Positions 15,681 to 25,651 of a stretch of 64,000 bases of DNA are shown here, piece after piece (position 1 is the first letter of the stretch; each line of letters opens with the position of its first letter). A program made the position numbers and the translations under genes. The notes beneath the pieces are model-generated. The model searched no databases. It was not told the DNA's origin and worked only from the letters and a program-made list of their open reading frames with translations. Source of the stretch: SZAS-103 sp038216155 (GTDB lineage: Bacteria; Pseudomonadota; Gammaproteobacteria; Xanthomonadales; Xanthomonadaceae); NCBI GenBank assembly GCA_038216155.1, contig JBBQQH010000001.1:38176-102175 (forward strand), read 5' to 3'.

Positions 15681-18260
15681 TCAGCGCATCTGCTTGAGTC
15701 GGTACAGCGCCTCGATCGCTTCTCGTGGGCTGAGTGTGTCGGGATCGATACTGTCGAGCGCTTCCAGCACCGGCGATCGTTCGGCGGCGAATAGCGGCAA
15801 CTGGGGCATCTCGTCGCTGTGGTTCGCATGTGCCGATGGCGCGCGTTCGAGTTCAAGCAGGTAGTCGCCCGCCTCGCGGATCACGGTTTTCGGCACGCCA
15901 GCCAACGCCGCCACCTGCAAGCCGAAACTGCGATTGGCTGGGCCGGGTTTCAGCGCATGCATGAAAACCAGTGTGTCGCCGTGTTCGACCGCATCCAGAT
16001 GCACATTGGCGATGCCGTTGCTCGCGTTCGCCAGTTGCGTGAGTTCGAAATAATGCGTGGCGAAAAGCGTGTAGGCACGATTGACCTGCGCCAGATGCAG
16101 CGCGCATGCCTTGGCTAGCGCGAGTCCGTCGTAGGTTGAGGTGCCGCGTCCGATCTCGTCCATCAGCACCAGCGATTGGTCGCTGGCGTGATGCAGGATG
16201 TAGGCGGTTTCGGACATCTCGACCATGAAGGTGGATTGGCCGCGCGCCAGATCATCGCCAGCGCCGATCCGGGTGAGGATGCGATCGACTGGCCCGATCT
16301 CCGCGCGACTTGCTGGGACATGGCTTCCGATCGATGCCAGCAACACAATTAACGCGACCTGGCGCATGTAGGTGCTCTTGCCGCCCATGTTCGGGCCGGT
16401 GATCACCAGCATCCGTGTGCTGTCATCCAGATGCAGATCGTTCGGCGTGAACGGCTCGTCGCGCACCGCTTCGACTACCGGATGGCGACCGTTTTCGATC
16501 AGCAGCCCCGGTGTCTGCACAAGTTGCGGGCAGTTCCAGTCGAGCGCATCGGCGCGTTCGGCGAACGCGGCCAGCACGTCGAGTTCAGACAGCGCATCGG
16601 CCGTTGCACGCAGCGTCGGCAAGTGGTGGTTCAACGCATCCAGTACGTGTTCGTACAACTGGCGTTCGCGCGCCAACGAACGCTCGCGTGCCGACAGCAC
16701 CTTGTCCTCGAAGCCCTTGAGTTCCTCGGTGATGTAGCGCTCGGCGCCGGTCAGCGTTTGCCGGCGTGTGTAATGCGTCGGCGCGCGCTCGGACTGGCCC
16801 TTGCTGATCTCGATGTAATAGCCATGCACGCGGTTGTAGCCGACCTTGAGCGTGCTGATGCCGGTCGCGGCCTTCTCGCGTGCTTCGAGGTCCAGTAAAA
16901 AACCATCGGCATTGGTCGAGAGCGTGCGCAGTTCGTCGAGTTCGGCGTCGAAACCATCCGCAATCACGCTGCCATCCGACAGCCGCATCGGCGGTTGTGT
17001 CGCTATTGCACCAACGAGAAGGCGCGCGCTTTCATAAACTGCGGCATCCGCGTCGCCGCCCAGTGTCGTCACCAGCTGCGCGATCCGCGGGGAATCCAAC
17101 GGTGCGAGTCCATCACGAATCGCCGGCATCAATGTCAGCGCATCGCGCAACGTCGACAGATCGCGCGGTCGCGCCGAGCGCAGCGCAACGCGGGTCAGGA
17201 TGCGTTCGATATCGCCGAGGCCACGCAACTGCTCGCGCAGCGCTTCGGCATGCCTTGATTGCAGCAGGCTTCCGACGGCCTGCTGTCGCAATTTCAACAC
17301 CTCGTGGTCGCGCAACGGCCGGTGTAACCAGCGTCGCAGCAGACGCCCGCCCATTGGTGTGATGCTGGAATCAAGCACACCCAGCAAGGTGTTTTCAGTG
17401 CGTCCATCAAACCGCGTGTCGAGTTCCAGATGGCGACGCGTCGCGGCATTCATTGCCAGTGCCTCGTCGCTCGCCTCCACCGCCATCGCGGTCATGTGCG
17501 GCAGCGATTGCTTCTGGGTTTCTTCCACGTAACCCAGTAATGCACCAGCGGCAGCGACAGCCAATGGCAACTCATCGACGCCGAACGCCGACAACTCGCG
17601 CACGCCAAAAAAGTCCTGCAAGCGTCGCCGCGATGCATCGGTATCGAACTGCCACGGCGCGCGCCGTCGAACGCCGTCACGCGCAAACAGTTCCGGCGGC
17701 CAGCCGTCCTCGTCTGGCAATAGCAACTCGGCGGGTTCCAGCCGCGCGACTTCCGCGAGTAGTGCATCGGCATCGCTTACCTGATTGACCAGGAACCGCC
17801 CGCCGGCCAGATCGGCCCAAGCCAGCCCAAACGCCGGCGTCTTTGCCGACCCGCCACGCGTGATCGCCATCAATAACGTGTCGTGGCGCTCGGTGAGCAG
17901 TGCAGCGTCGGTGACCGTGCCCGGCGTGACGATGCGCACTACCTTGCGTTCGACCAAACCCTTGGAGAGTGCGGGATCACTCACCTGCTCGCAGATTGCC
18001 ACCGATTCGCCCAGCGCCACCAGCCGCGCCAGATAGCCCTCGTAGGCATGCACCGGCACGCCCGCCATCGGGATCGGAGCACCCGCCGACGCGCCGCGCT
18101 GGGTCAACGTGATGTCCAGCAGCTTCGCCGCCTTGCGCGCGTCGTCGTAAAACAACTCGTAAAAATCGCCCATCCGGAACAGCATCAGGATCTCAGGGTG
18201 GTCTGCCTTCGCTGCGAAATACTGGCGCATCAAGGGCGTGTGTTCGGTACTTGCATTCAT
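15681..18260 (-). CDS. mutS: DNA mismatch repair protein MutS
   Basis: Mismatch-recognition ATPase of methyl-directed repair. 859 residues, close to the 853 of E. coli. The mismatch-contacting Phe-Glu motif sits in GDFYELFYDDA near residue 40. The Walker A TGPNMGGKSTYMRQ is near residue 620, followed by the GDDLARGQSTFMVEM and LMDEIGRGTSTYDG signature motifs. I chose the ATG at 18260 (MNASTEHTPLMRQY); a longer in-frame extension is not conserved. pyrC ends 88 bases upstream on the same strand. Confidence 0.98.
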   Translation of the reverse strand: MNASTEHTPLMRQYFAAKADHPEILMLFRMGDFYELFYDDARKAAKLLDITLTQRGASAGAPIPMAGVPVHAYEGYLARLVALGESVAICEQVSDPALSKGLVERKVVRIVTPGTVTDAALLTERHDTLLMAITRGGSAKTPAFGLAWADLAGGRFLVNQVSDADALLAEVARLEPAELLLPDEDGWPPELFARDGVRRRAPWQFDTDASRRRLQDFFGVRELSAFGVDELPLAVAAAGALLGYVEETQKQSLPHMTAMAVEASDEALAMNAATRRHLELDTRFDGRTENTLLGVLDSSITPMGGRLLRRWLHRPLRDHEVLKLRQQAVGSLLQSRHAEALREQLRGLGDIERILTRVALRSARPRDLSTLRDALTLMPAIRDGLAPLDSPRIAQLVTTLGGDADAAVYESARLLVGAIATQPPMRLSDGSVIADGFDAELDELRTLSTNADGFLLDLEAREKAATGISTLKVGYNRVHGYYIEISKGQSERAPTHYTRRQTLTGAERYITEELKGFEDKVLSARERSLARERQLYEHVLDALNHHLPTLRATADALSELDVLAAFAERADALDWNCPQLVQTPGLLIENGRHPVVEAVRDEPFTPNDLHLDDSTRMLVITGPNMGGKSTYMRQVALIVLLASIGSHVPASRAEIGPVDRILTRIGAGDDLARGQSTFMVEMSETAYILHHASDQSLVLMDEIGRGTSTYDGLALAKACALHLAQVNRAYTLFATHYFELTQLANASNGIANVHLDAVEHGDTLVFMHALKPGPANRSFGLQVAALAGVPKTVIREAGDYLLELERAPSAHANHSDEMPQLPLFAAERSPVLEALDSIDPDTLSPREAIEALYRLKQMR

Positions 18261-18348
18261 GCTGCTTAAGGAACCCTGGGTGCGTTGTGTGAATTCTGGA
18301 GTTGACGGCTTGCATCTGGAAACAATCGGATGCGCGCCAAGCGTGTCG

Positions 18349-19404
18349 TCAAGCAACTACGTCGGCGACGGCGATTGACCAGTTCGCCGCTTGACCGGCA
18401 CGCATCGGAACACAGGTGCTATGCGCCATTTGTATTTCGTCAGGCACCGTCCACGGCTTGCGCTCTAGAACGATGCGTTGTGTATTGCGCGGCAGCCGGT
18501 AGAAATCTGCGCCGTGGAAGCTGGCGAATGCTTCGAGTTGATCGAGCTTGTCGGCTTCGTCGAATACTTCGGCATACAGCTCGATGGCGGCGTGTGCGGT
18601 GTACAGGCCCGCGCAACCGCAAGCCGATTCCTTGGCCTCGCGCACGTGCGGGGCGCTGTCGGTGCCGAGGAAGAAATGCGGATCGCCGCTGGTGGCGGCA
18701 GCGACCAATGCCTTGCGATGCAGTTCGCGCTTGAGAATCGGCGCGCAAAAATGATGCGGGTTGATGCCGCCTTGAAACAGCGCATTGCGATTGAGCAGCA
18801 AATGATGCGCGGTGATCGTGGCGCCGATGTTGGCCGGCGCCTCACGTATGAACTCCACCGCGTCGCGGGTGGTAATGTGTTCTAAAACCATGCGCAGGGC
18901 TGGGAATCGCGCTAGCAATGGCAGCAGGTGACGTTCGATGAACACGCGTTCGCGATCGAAGATGTCGATCTCGTGATCGGTGACCTCGCCATGCAGCAGC
19001 AGTGGCAAGTCGTGCTGCTGCATTGCTTCCAGCACCGGATAGACTTGCGACAAATCGCGTACGCCGTCCTGCGAATTCGTCGTCGCGCCGGCCGGGTAGT
19101 ACTTGACAGCGAACACGCTGTCGCTGGCCTTGGCGCGCGCAATTTCCTCCACTGGCGTCGCTTCGGTGAGATACAGCGTCATCAGCGGCTGGAAGCCGGC
19201 GTTGGGCGGCAGGCAAGCGAGAATGCGGGCGCGGTATTGCTCGGCCAGCGTGACGGTCGTCACTGGTGGTTTGAGGTTCGGCATCACGATTGCGCGCGCA
19301 AAGCGCCGCGCGGTGTCGCCGATCACGCTGGCCAGCGCATCGCCATCGCGCAGGTGCACGTGCCAGTCGTCCGGTCGGGTGATTTCGATGCGATTGGTCG
19401 GCAT
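18349..19404 (-). CDS. pyrC: Dihydroorotase
   Basis: Zinc enzyme of pyrimidine synthesis that cyclises carbamoyl-aspartate to dihydroorotate. 351 residues, the type II (E. coli-like) class. Zinc ligands are in DDWHVHLRDG near residue 15. The carbamylated Lys is in FAVKYYPAG, and further ligands are in LHGEVTD, LEHIT and LGTDSAPH. The ATG at 19404 starts MPTNRIEITRPDDWH, matching the family start. The neighbouring mutS lies downstream on the same strand. Confidence 0.97.
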   Translation of the reverse strand: MPTNRIEITRPDDWHVHLRDGDALASVIGDTARRFARAIVMPNLKPPVTTVTLAEQYRARILACLPPNAGFQPLMTLYLTEATPVEEIARAKASDSVFAVKYYPAGATTNSQDGVRDLSQVYPVLEAMQQHDLPLLLHGEVTDHEIDIFDRERVFIERHLLPLLARFPALRMVLEHITTRDAVEFIREAPANIGATITAHHLLLNRNALFQGGINPHHFCAPILKRELHRKALVAAATSGDPHFFLGTDSAPHVREAKESACGCAGLYTAHAAIELYAEVFDEADKLDQLEAFASFHGADFYRLPRNTQRIVLERKPWTVPDEIQMAHSTCVPMRAGQAANWSIAVADVVA

Positions 19405-19664
19405 GCTGTGCAAACTCGAAGTAGTTGATGTGCGCGGGTGCCGTGGCGGATCACGTGTGGCCCGACCGCTTGCTAGCACAAAGCACCATGGTAGCGTGCC
19501 GGCATCGTGGCCGCCGAACTGCGCACCATGACATCTGCGGCGATTTGGGTTAGAACGGCACGTCCCCTTGAATGCGAACCCGCATGCAATCTTCCGCACA
19601 ATCCTCCGCCGATACTCAGGAACTTGCCGACGCATTCGCGGTCGGTCAGCCGACCGACGACTCG

Positions 19665-20156
19665 ATGTATGACGACGCCGCGCTGATCTCGCTGGCGGAA
19701 CGCCTCGGGCAGACGCTGCAGGCCCATCACCTGACGCTGGTGACCGCCGAAAGCTGCACAGGCGGCTGGATCGCCAAGACCGTGACCGATATCGCTGGCA
19801 GTTCAGACTGGTTCGAGTGCGGCCTGGCGGCTTACAGCTACGAGGCCAAACAGGCGCTGCTGGGCGTGAGTCCGGGCACGCTGGAAGCGCACGGTGCAGT
19901 CAGCCGCGAGACGGTGCTGGAGATGGTGTCCGGCGCGCTGGTGCATTCGGGCGGCAGCATCGCGGTGGCAGTGACCGGCATCGCGGGGCCGGGTGGCGGC
20001 ACCGAAGAAAAACCCGTCGGTATGGTCTGGATCGGCTGGAAGCGGCGCGGCGGCTATGCGCGCGCCAAGGTATTTCAGTTTGGCGGCGACCGCGAAACCG
20101 TGCGTCGGCAGACCGTGGCGGCCGCATTGCGTGGACTGATTGCAGTGGCGGGATGA
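19665..20156 (+). CDS. pncC: Nicotinamide-nucleotide amidase (CinA C-terminal domain)
   Basis: Deamidates NMN to nicotinate mononucleotide in pyridine-nucleotide recycling. The conserved core is clear: TAESCTGGWIAKTVTDI, the AYSYEAK segment, GAVSRETV and GIAGPGGGTEEKPVG. From the ATG at 19665 the product is 163 residues, the usual length of the stand-alone form, and aligns from its first residue. In-frame ATG codons at 19572 and 19584 would add about 30 poorly conserved residues and cannot be excluded. It directly precedes recA, the common pncC-recA-recX order. Confidence 0.9.
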   Translation: MYDDAALISLAERLGQTLQAHHLTLVTAESCTGGWIAKTVTDIAGSSDWFECGLAAYSYEAKQALLGVSPGTLEAHGAVSRETVLEMVSGALVHSGGSIAVAVTGIAGPGGGTEEKPVGMVWIGWKRRGGYARAKVFQFGGDRETVRRQTVAAALRGLIAVAG

Positions 20157-20339
20157 GCTAACGCTGCGGTTGGCAACTTCTGCGAAATTTCCTAGTTCGA
20201 TTCAGGCATTTTGCCGGCTGGCAAGGGTAGGCCTGTGGGATAATTTAGGTGTCGAGCCAGTCTCAGTCGCCGAGACGCGCAATCAATAGACTGGCCATCA
20301 GAATTCATCCCACGATCGACCCAACGAGGAACCACGCCA

Positions 20340-21383
20340 ATGGCCGTCAGCATGGACGAAAACAAGAAACGCGCGCTATCCGCGGCGCTGTCGCAGATCG
20401 AGAAGCAATTCGGAAAGGGCGCAGTGATGCGCATGGGCGATCGCGCCGCCGAGCCGACCGAAGTGATCGGCACCGGCTCACTGATGCTGGATATCGCGTT
20501 GGGCATCGGCGGCCTGCCCAAGGGTCGCGTGGTCGAGATTTACGGGCCCGAATCCTCGGGCAAGACCACGCTGACCTTGCAGGTGATCGCCGAATGCCAG
20601 AAGGCTGGCGGCACCGCTGCGTTCGTGGATGCCGAGCACGCGCTCGACCCAACGTATGCGGTGAAGTTGGGCGTCAACATCGACGACCTGCTGGTCAGCC
20701 AGCCCGACACCGGCGAGCAGGCGCTGGAAATCGTCGACATGCTGGTGCGCTCCAACGCGGTCGACTTGGTGGTGATCGACTCAGTCGCCGCATTGACCCC
20801 GAAAGCCGAAATCGAGGGCGAGATGGGCGGGCAGTTGCCCGGCCTGCAGGCGCGACTGATGAGCCAGGCGCTGCGCAAGCTGACTGGCAACATCAACCGC
20901 AGCAACTGCATGGTCATTTTCATCAACCAGTTGCGCATGAAGATCGGGCAGATGATGCCGGGCCAAAGCCCCGAGGTGACCACCGGCGGCAACGCGCTGA
21001 AGTTCTATGCATCGGTCCGGCTCGACATCCGCCGTATCGGCAGCATCAAGAAGGGCGACGAGATCATCGGCAACCAGACCAAGATCAAGGTGGTCAAGAA
21101 CAAGCTGGCGCCGCCGTTCAAGATCATCGTCACCGAGATTCTTTACGGCGAGGGCATTTCGCGCGAGGGCGAGCTGATCGACATGGGCGTAGACGCCAAG
21201 CTGGTCGAGCGCTCCGGCGCCTGGTACAGCTGCTTCGGCGAGCGCATCGGCCAAGGCAGGGAAAACGCCCGCCAGTACCTCAAGGACAATCCATCGATGG
21301 CCAAGGATCTGGAAGCCAAGCTGCGCGACAAGTTCGTGCCGGGATTGGTGATCGGGGTCGAGCCGGTCGAAGCGGAAGCCTGA
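20340..21383 (+). CDS. recA: Recombinase RecA
   Basis: ATP-dependent strand-exchange protein and SOS coprotease. 347 residues. Walker A is GPESSGKT at 69-76, Walker B is in LVVIDSVAAL, and the L2 DNA-binding loop reads MMPGQSPEVTTGG, two residues longer than in E. coli. The longer loop is a form I associate with Xanthomonadales. The acidic C-terminal tail is short (GVEPVEAEA). A GATAAT at 20239-20244 is a plausible -10. I did not find a clear LexA box in the 180 bases upstream. Confidence 0.99.
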   Translation: MAVSMDENKKRALSAALSQIEKQFGKGAVMRMGDRAAEPTEVIGTGSLMLDIALGIGGLPKGRVVEIYGPESSGKTTLTLQVIAECQKAGGTAAFVDAEHALDPTYAVKLGVNIDDLLVSQPDTGEQALEIVDMLVRSNAVDLVVIDSVAALTPKAEIEGEMGGQLPGLQARLMSQALRKLTGNINRSNCMVIFINQLRMKIGQMMPGQSPEVTTGGNALKFYASVRLDIRRIGSIKKGDEIIGNQTKIKVVKNKLAPPFKIIVTEILYGEGISREGELIDMGVDAKLVERSGAWYSCFGERIGQGRENARQYLKDNPSMAKDLEAKLRDKFVPGLVIGVEPVEAEA

Positions 21384-21419
21384 GTCATGCGCACGTCGGC
21401 CATCGCGCGCTAAGCGGCG

Positions 21420-21902
21420 ATGGCCGGCAAGCGCGATCGCGACACGCCACCCGACGCCTACAACAAGGCGCTGAGCCTGCTGGTGCGCCGCGAACATTCA
21501 CGCCGCGAGCTGTCGCGCAAGTTGCGCGCGCGCGGGATCGAAGCCGAAGCGGCCGATGCCGCGATGGACAAGCTGGCCGGACAGGGCTTCCAGAACGAAG
21601 CCCGCTTCGCCCAATCGCTGGTGCGCAGTCGCGTCAATGGCGGACATGGGCCGGTGCGTATCCGCGCTGAGCTCGGCACGCATGGATTGCCGAGCGAATT
21701 GATCGAGCACGTCATGGAAGCCTGTGAGACAGACTGGGAGCAGTCTGCGCGTGCAGTGCTGGAGCGGCGGCATTCGAGCGCCGACCTGGCTGATCCGAAC
21801 AAGCGTCGCAAGGCGGTCGAGTTCCTGTTGCGCCGCGGCTTTGCGCTAGATTTGGCGTATGCGACGGTGGCGCGGTTGCGTGCGGGCGACGACGAGGCGT
21901 GA
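21420..21902 (+). CDS. recX: Regulatory protein RecX
   Basis: 160-residue, arginine-rich, all-helical protein that binds RecA filaments and limits their activity. Family features visible are YNKALSLLVRREHSRREL near residue 14 and the repeated three-helix pattern, e.g. DKLAGQGFQNEARFAQSLVR. It starts 36 bases after the recA stop on the same strand, so it is probably cotranscribed with recA as in many bacteria. Confidence 0.95.
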   Translation: MAGKRDRDTPPDAYNKALSLLVRREHSRRELSRKLRARGIEAEAADAAMDKLAGQGFQNEARFAQSLVRSRVNGGHGPVRIRAELGTHGLPSELIEHVMEACETDWEQSARAVLERRHSSADLADPNKRRKAVEFLLRRGFALDLAYATVARLRAGDDEA

Positions 21903-22010
21903 AATATCCGGGTTCCCGTGCTGCGATGTTTGATTCGGCAGTTTGTTAGCCCGTCCTTCAAGTGGCTTGCGTACCTCCAGAGGGAGAAGGAAATGCGCAG
22001 AAATCTCCGA

Positions 22011-22088
22011 CCGTTCATGGTGAGCTGCGCTGCCCATGGATGGGCGAGTGTCGCGAGCGCATGGATGCGCAGGAGCGGCTCGAACCAC
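22011..22088. repeat. Composite palindromic repeat in the recX-alaS gap
   Basis: The ends resemble the dispersed CGTTCGTGGTGAGC...TCGAACCAC unit seen elsewhere (22011-22026 and 22076-22088). Between them lie two GCATGGATGC-type palindromes (TGCCCATGGATGGGC and AGCGCATGGATGCGC). It looks like one repeat interrupted by another. The whole 341-base gap (21903-22243) contains no gene that I can support. Confidence 0.6.
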
Positions 22089-22243
22089 AACAGCTGATCA
22101 GGTACTCAAGTCCACGGTTGGCCCAAGCCGCACACCCTTGCAATGCGCCAGCGGTAGCTGCTGTAGTAAAACAATCCAAGGCGCACGCGACTTTGCAGGG
22201 CGAAGCCTGCGATCATGGCGGTCTGCCCCAATGTGTTTTGATA

Positions 22244-24901
22244 ATGCCGTCCACGACTTCAGCACCCATTATTTCCACCAGTTCGATTCGCACTGGCTTT
22301 CTCGACTACTTTGCGGCCAAGGGCCACGAAATCGTCGCGTCGAGTCCGCTGGTGCCGGGCAACGATCCGACCTTGCTATTTACCAACGCCGGCATGGTCC
22401 AGTTCAAGGATGTGTTTCTCGGCGCGGAAAAGCGCAGCTACTCGCGCGCGGTTAGTTCGCAACGCTGCGTGCGCGCAGGCGGCAAGCACAACGATCTCGA
22501 TCAGGTCGGCTACACCGCTCGCCACCACACGTTTTTCGAGATGTTGGGCAATTTCAGCTTTGGCGATTACTTCAAGCGCGAGGCGATTCATTTTGCGTGG
22601 GAATTGTTGACTGGCGTATGGGACATTGATCCTGCGCGCCTGTTGGTCACTGTCTATCACAGTGACGACGAGGCGTTCGCAATCTGGAATCAGGATGTCG
22701 GCCTGCCAGCCGAGCGCATCATCCGCATCGGCGACAACAAAGGCGCGCCGTATGCGTCGGATAATTTCTGGCAGATGGCCGACACCGGACCGTGTGGGCC
22801 ATGCACCGAGATTTTCTACGACCACGGCGCGCACATTCCAGGCGGGCCGCCTGGATCACCTGATGAAGATGGCGATCGCTTCATCGAAATCTGGAATCTG
22901 GTGTTCATGCAGTTTGATCGCGCAAGCGACGGCACGCTGGCGCCGCTGCCTGCGCCTTGCGTGGATACCGGGATGGGCCTTGAGCGAATCGCCGCCGTGC
23001 TGCAGCACGTGCATGGCAACTACGAAATCGATCTGTTCCAGCAGCTGATTCAAGCCGCGTCAGCGCTGACGCGCACGCCCGATCTGGCTAACAAGTCATT
23101 GCGCGTGATCGCCGATCACATTCGTGCTTGTGCGTTTCTGATCGTCGATGGCGTGTTGCCCTCGAACGAAGGTCGTGGCTACGTGCTGCGTCGGATCATT
23201 CGCCGCGCACTGCGACATGGCTGGATGTTGGGCGTGCGCGACCCGTTTTTCTGGCGCATGGTCGAGCCGTTGATTGGGCAGATGGGCGCTGCATATCCCG
23301 AGCTCGGACTCAAGCGCGGTTTGATTGAGCAAGCGTTGCGCGCCGAGGAAGAGCGCTTCGCAGAGACGCTCGATTCGGGCATGCGCGTGTTCGAGGACGT
23401 CGCAGCCAAGGCAAGCGGCAGGATTCCCGGCGTCGATGCGTTTCGCCTGTACGACACCTATGGATTTCCGGTTGACCTCACCGCCGATATCGCGCGCGAG
23501 CGCGGGCTGGATGTCGACATGGTCGGCTTCGACGCGGCGATGACGCAGCAGCGCGAGCGTGCGCGCGAGGCTAGCAAGTTCGCCGGTGCCACGATGCTCG
23601 CGGCCGATCTGGTCGCGGCCTTGCGGCCTACCGAATTTCTCGGCTATGACCGCAGCGACAGCGACGATCTACAGGTGCTGGCGTTGTTGCGTGACGGCGT
23701 GGCGGTCGACGCATTGCAGGCCGGCGAGCATGGAACGGTGATCCTCGAGCGCTCGCCGTTCTATGCTGAATCCGGCGGGCAGATAGGCGATCAGGGCGAA
23801 TTGGTCGGCGACGATGCGCGCTTTGAGGTCAGCGATACGCACAAGCTGTCGGGAAGTTTCCATGGCCACGTTGGCACGCTTGCATCTGGCACGCTGCGGC
23901 GCGGCGACCGCGTGGCCGGTCGCATCGATACCGAGCGTCGGCGTGCGATCGTGCTCAATCATTCCGCGACGCATCTGTTGCATGCCGCGTTGCGCAAGCT
24001 GCTGGGCGAGCATGTGCAGCAGAAAGGTTCGTTGGTTGCGCCCGATCGCCTGCGGTTTGATTTCTCGCACATCCAGCCAATCACGCCCGCGCAACTGGCG
24101 CAGGTCGAAACCTTGGTGAACGCGGAAGTTCGCCGCAATCACGAAGTCGAAGTTCACCAGATGGGCATGCAGGAGGCGCTGGATTTCGGCGCGATGGCGC
24201 TGTTTGGCGAAAAGTACGGTGAGCGCGTGCGCGTACTGCGGATGGGCGAGTTTTCGACTGAGCTGTGCGGTGGAACGCACGTTGGCCGCACCGGTGATAT
24301 CGGCCTGTTCAAGATCACCAGTGAAGGTGGGGTTGCGTCTGGCGTGCGCCGGATCGAAGCAGTGACAGGGCAGGGCGCGCTTGATTACGTGACCGAGGAA
24401 GAACAACGACTGGTGCAACTCGCCCACTTGCTGGGCGGCAGCGCGACCGACGCCACCGAAAAATTGCGCCAGTTGCTTGATCGGCAGAGGAAGCTCGAAA
24501 AGGAAATTGAGACCAGCACGGCGCGCGCCACCGCGGATGCGGCGGGCGATCTTGCCGCCGGCGCGCGCGAGATCAAGGGCATCAAGCTGGTCGCCGCGCG
24601 ACTGGAAGGCGTTGACGCAAAGGCCCTGCGCGATGGCGTCGATCAACTCAAGCACAAGTTGGGCGATGCGGTGATCGTGTTGGCTTCGGCCCTAGACGGC
24701 CGCGCATCGCTGGTTGCCGGCGTGCATGGCGCCGCTTTGGGCAAGGTCAAAGCTGGGGCACTGCTGGCGCACATCGCCGCGCAAATTGGTGGCAAGGGTG
24801 GCGGTCGCGACGACATGGCGCAGGGCGGTGGGCCGGATAGCCCAGCATTGCAGGCCGCACTGGATGCGCTTCCCGACTGGCTTGAAACGCAGATCGGGTA
24901 A
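22244..24901 (+). CDS. alaS: Alanyl-tRNA synthetase
   Basis: Charges tRNA-Ala and edits Ser/Gly misacylation. 885 residues. The class II core is seen in FTNAGMVQFKDVFLG and the QRCVRAGGKHNDLDQVG segment. The editing domain has NHSATHLLHAAL and, near residue 675, the CGGTHVGRTGDIG zinc motif. The C-Ala oligomerisation domain is at the end. The ATG at 22244 is chosen because it is the first start giving a normal N-terminus; the long in-frame extension upstream crosses a repeat. The recA-recX-alaS-csrA order matches E. coli. Confidence 0.98.
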   Translation: MPSTTSAPIISTSSIRTGFLDYFAAKGHEIVASSPLVPGNDPTLLFTNAGMVQFKDVFLGAEKRSYSRAVSSQRCVRAGGKHNDLDQVGYTARHHTFFEMLGNFSFGDYFKREAIHFAWELLTGVWDIDPARLLVTVYHSDDEAFAIWNQDVGLPAERIIRIGDNKGAPYASDNFWQMADTGPCGPCTEIFYDHGAHIPGGPPGSPDEDGDRFIEIWNLVFMQFDRASDGTLAPLPAPCVDTGMGLERIAAVLQHVHGNYEIDLFQQLIQAASALTRTPDLANKSLRVIADHIRACAFLIVDGVLPSNEGRGYVLRRIIRRALRHGWMLGVRDPFFWRMVEPLIGQMGAAYPELGLKRGLIEQALRAEEERFAETLDSGMRVFEDVAAKASGRIPGVDAFRLYDTYGFPVDLTADIARERGLDVDMVGFDAAMTQQRERAREASKFAGATMLAADLVAALRPTEFLGYDRSDSDDLQVLALLRDGVAVDALQAGEHGTVILERSPFYAESGGQIGDQGELVGDDARFEVSDTHKLSGSFHGHVGTLASGTLRRGDRVAGRIDTERRRAIVLNHSATHLLHAALRKLLGEHVQQKGSLVAPDRLRFDFSHIQPITPAQLAQVETLVNAEVRRNHEVEVHQMGMQEALDFGAMALFGEKYGERVRVLRMGEFSTELCGGTHVGRTGDIGLFKITSEGGVASGVRRIEAVTGQGALDYVTEEEQRLVQLAHLLGGSATDATEKLRQLLDRQRKLEKEIETSTARATADAAGDLAAGAREIKGIKLVAARLEGVDAKALRDGVDQLKHKLGDAVIVLASALDGRASLVAGVHGAALGKVKAGALLAHIAAQIGGKGGGRDDMAQGGGPDSPALQAALDALPDWLETQIG

Positions 24902-25060
24902 TCCGTCAACCCGGCACCGCATGGTTTTCATTGCCCATGCATGCCACGGGCGCTACCATCCGTTCAGCTACAGCCTTGTAGCGGGACAGCCCCAAGCGTC
25001 GCACCGCAGGAAGCGGCTGGACGCCCGGCACCGGACCCGGATGGTCCGGAGGAGATGAAC

Positions 25061-25279
25061 ATGTTGATATTGACCCGCAGAGTCAGTGAAACCCTGATGA
25101 TCGGAGATTCAGTCACGGTCACCGTGTTGGGCGTCAAAGGCAATCAGGTGCGCATCGGTATCAATGCGCCGAAAGATGTTTCCGTGCATCGCGAAGAGAT
25201 TTACCAGCGCATCCAGCGTGATGGCGCGGCGCAAGAGCCGAGGCCATCCGAACAAAGTGCGGAGTCTGGTGAGGGCTGA
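25061..25279 (+). CDS. csrA: Carbon storage regulator CsrA
   Basis: Small dimeric RNA-binding protein that represses or stabilises mRNAs by binding GGA motifs. 72 residues. The core MLILTRRVSETLMIGDSVTV, GVKGNQVRIGI and VHREEIYQRI is nearly invariant in the family. GGAGGAG at 25048-25054 sits six bases before the ATG at 25061; the in-frame ATG at 25055 is too close to it. The leader itself contains several GGA triplets, so autoregulation is plausible (inference). The tail after residue 55 is polar and variable. Confidence 0.97.
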   Translation: MLILTRRVSETLMIGDSVTVTVLGVKGNQVRIGINAPKDVSVHREEIYQRIQRDGAAQEPRPSEQSAESGEG

Positions 25280-25338
25280 GTGTTGCCTATGGCACGTACA
25301 CCTGTGGCGCGTGTTAGCCCTTTTGGGGTTCTATCCAG

Positions 25339-25579
25339 ATGAAGCTTTTTGGCTATCCTTCGTCGGCCTTTGAACAGCAGGTACTTTTGGAGCTGTCTGA
25401 GGCGAGCTTATTGGCCAGCGCCGCAGAGCTCAGGGCAATTGCCGGTTTTCGGCTCCAAGACGCCGGGACCATGAATGACATGGGCAAGAGTTTTGACCAT
25501 TTGCACCTCTCGGACTCTTTGCGCCAGGTTTGAAAGTTCGCCGACTCTCATTGTTGCATCGGCTTCGGAAGAGTCTTGA
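25339..25579 (+). pseudogene. Small conserved protein gene with a single-base frameshift
   Basis: An ATG at 25339 opens a reading frame beginning MKLFGYPSSAFEQQVLLELS and running to a TGA at 25531-25533 after DHLHLSDSLRQ. Removing one G in the CCAGGTTTG run (25524-25532) restores a frame that continues FESSPTLIVASASEES to a TGA at 25577-25579. The joined product would be about 79 residues and reads smoothly across the break. From memory it resembles a family of short proteins of unknown function. This is either a real frameshift mutation or a base-calling error. Confidence 0.65.
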
Positions 25580-25651
25580 CGCCGTAAAGTCTTAGGAGAG
25601 GGATGCACTCGGGCCATCCTTGGCTCTCGCCCTGCGGGCTGCTGCGCTGTG

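Noticed and set aside
20157..20339. LexA box upstream of recA
   Set aside because: I looked for CTG-N10-CAG and TTAGTA-type palindromes and saw no convincing match, so no SOS operator is claimed.
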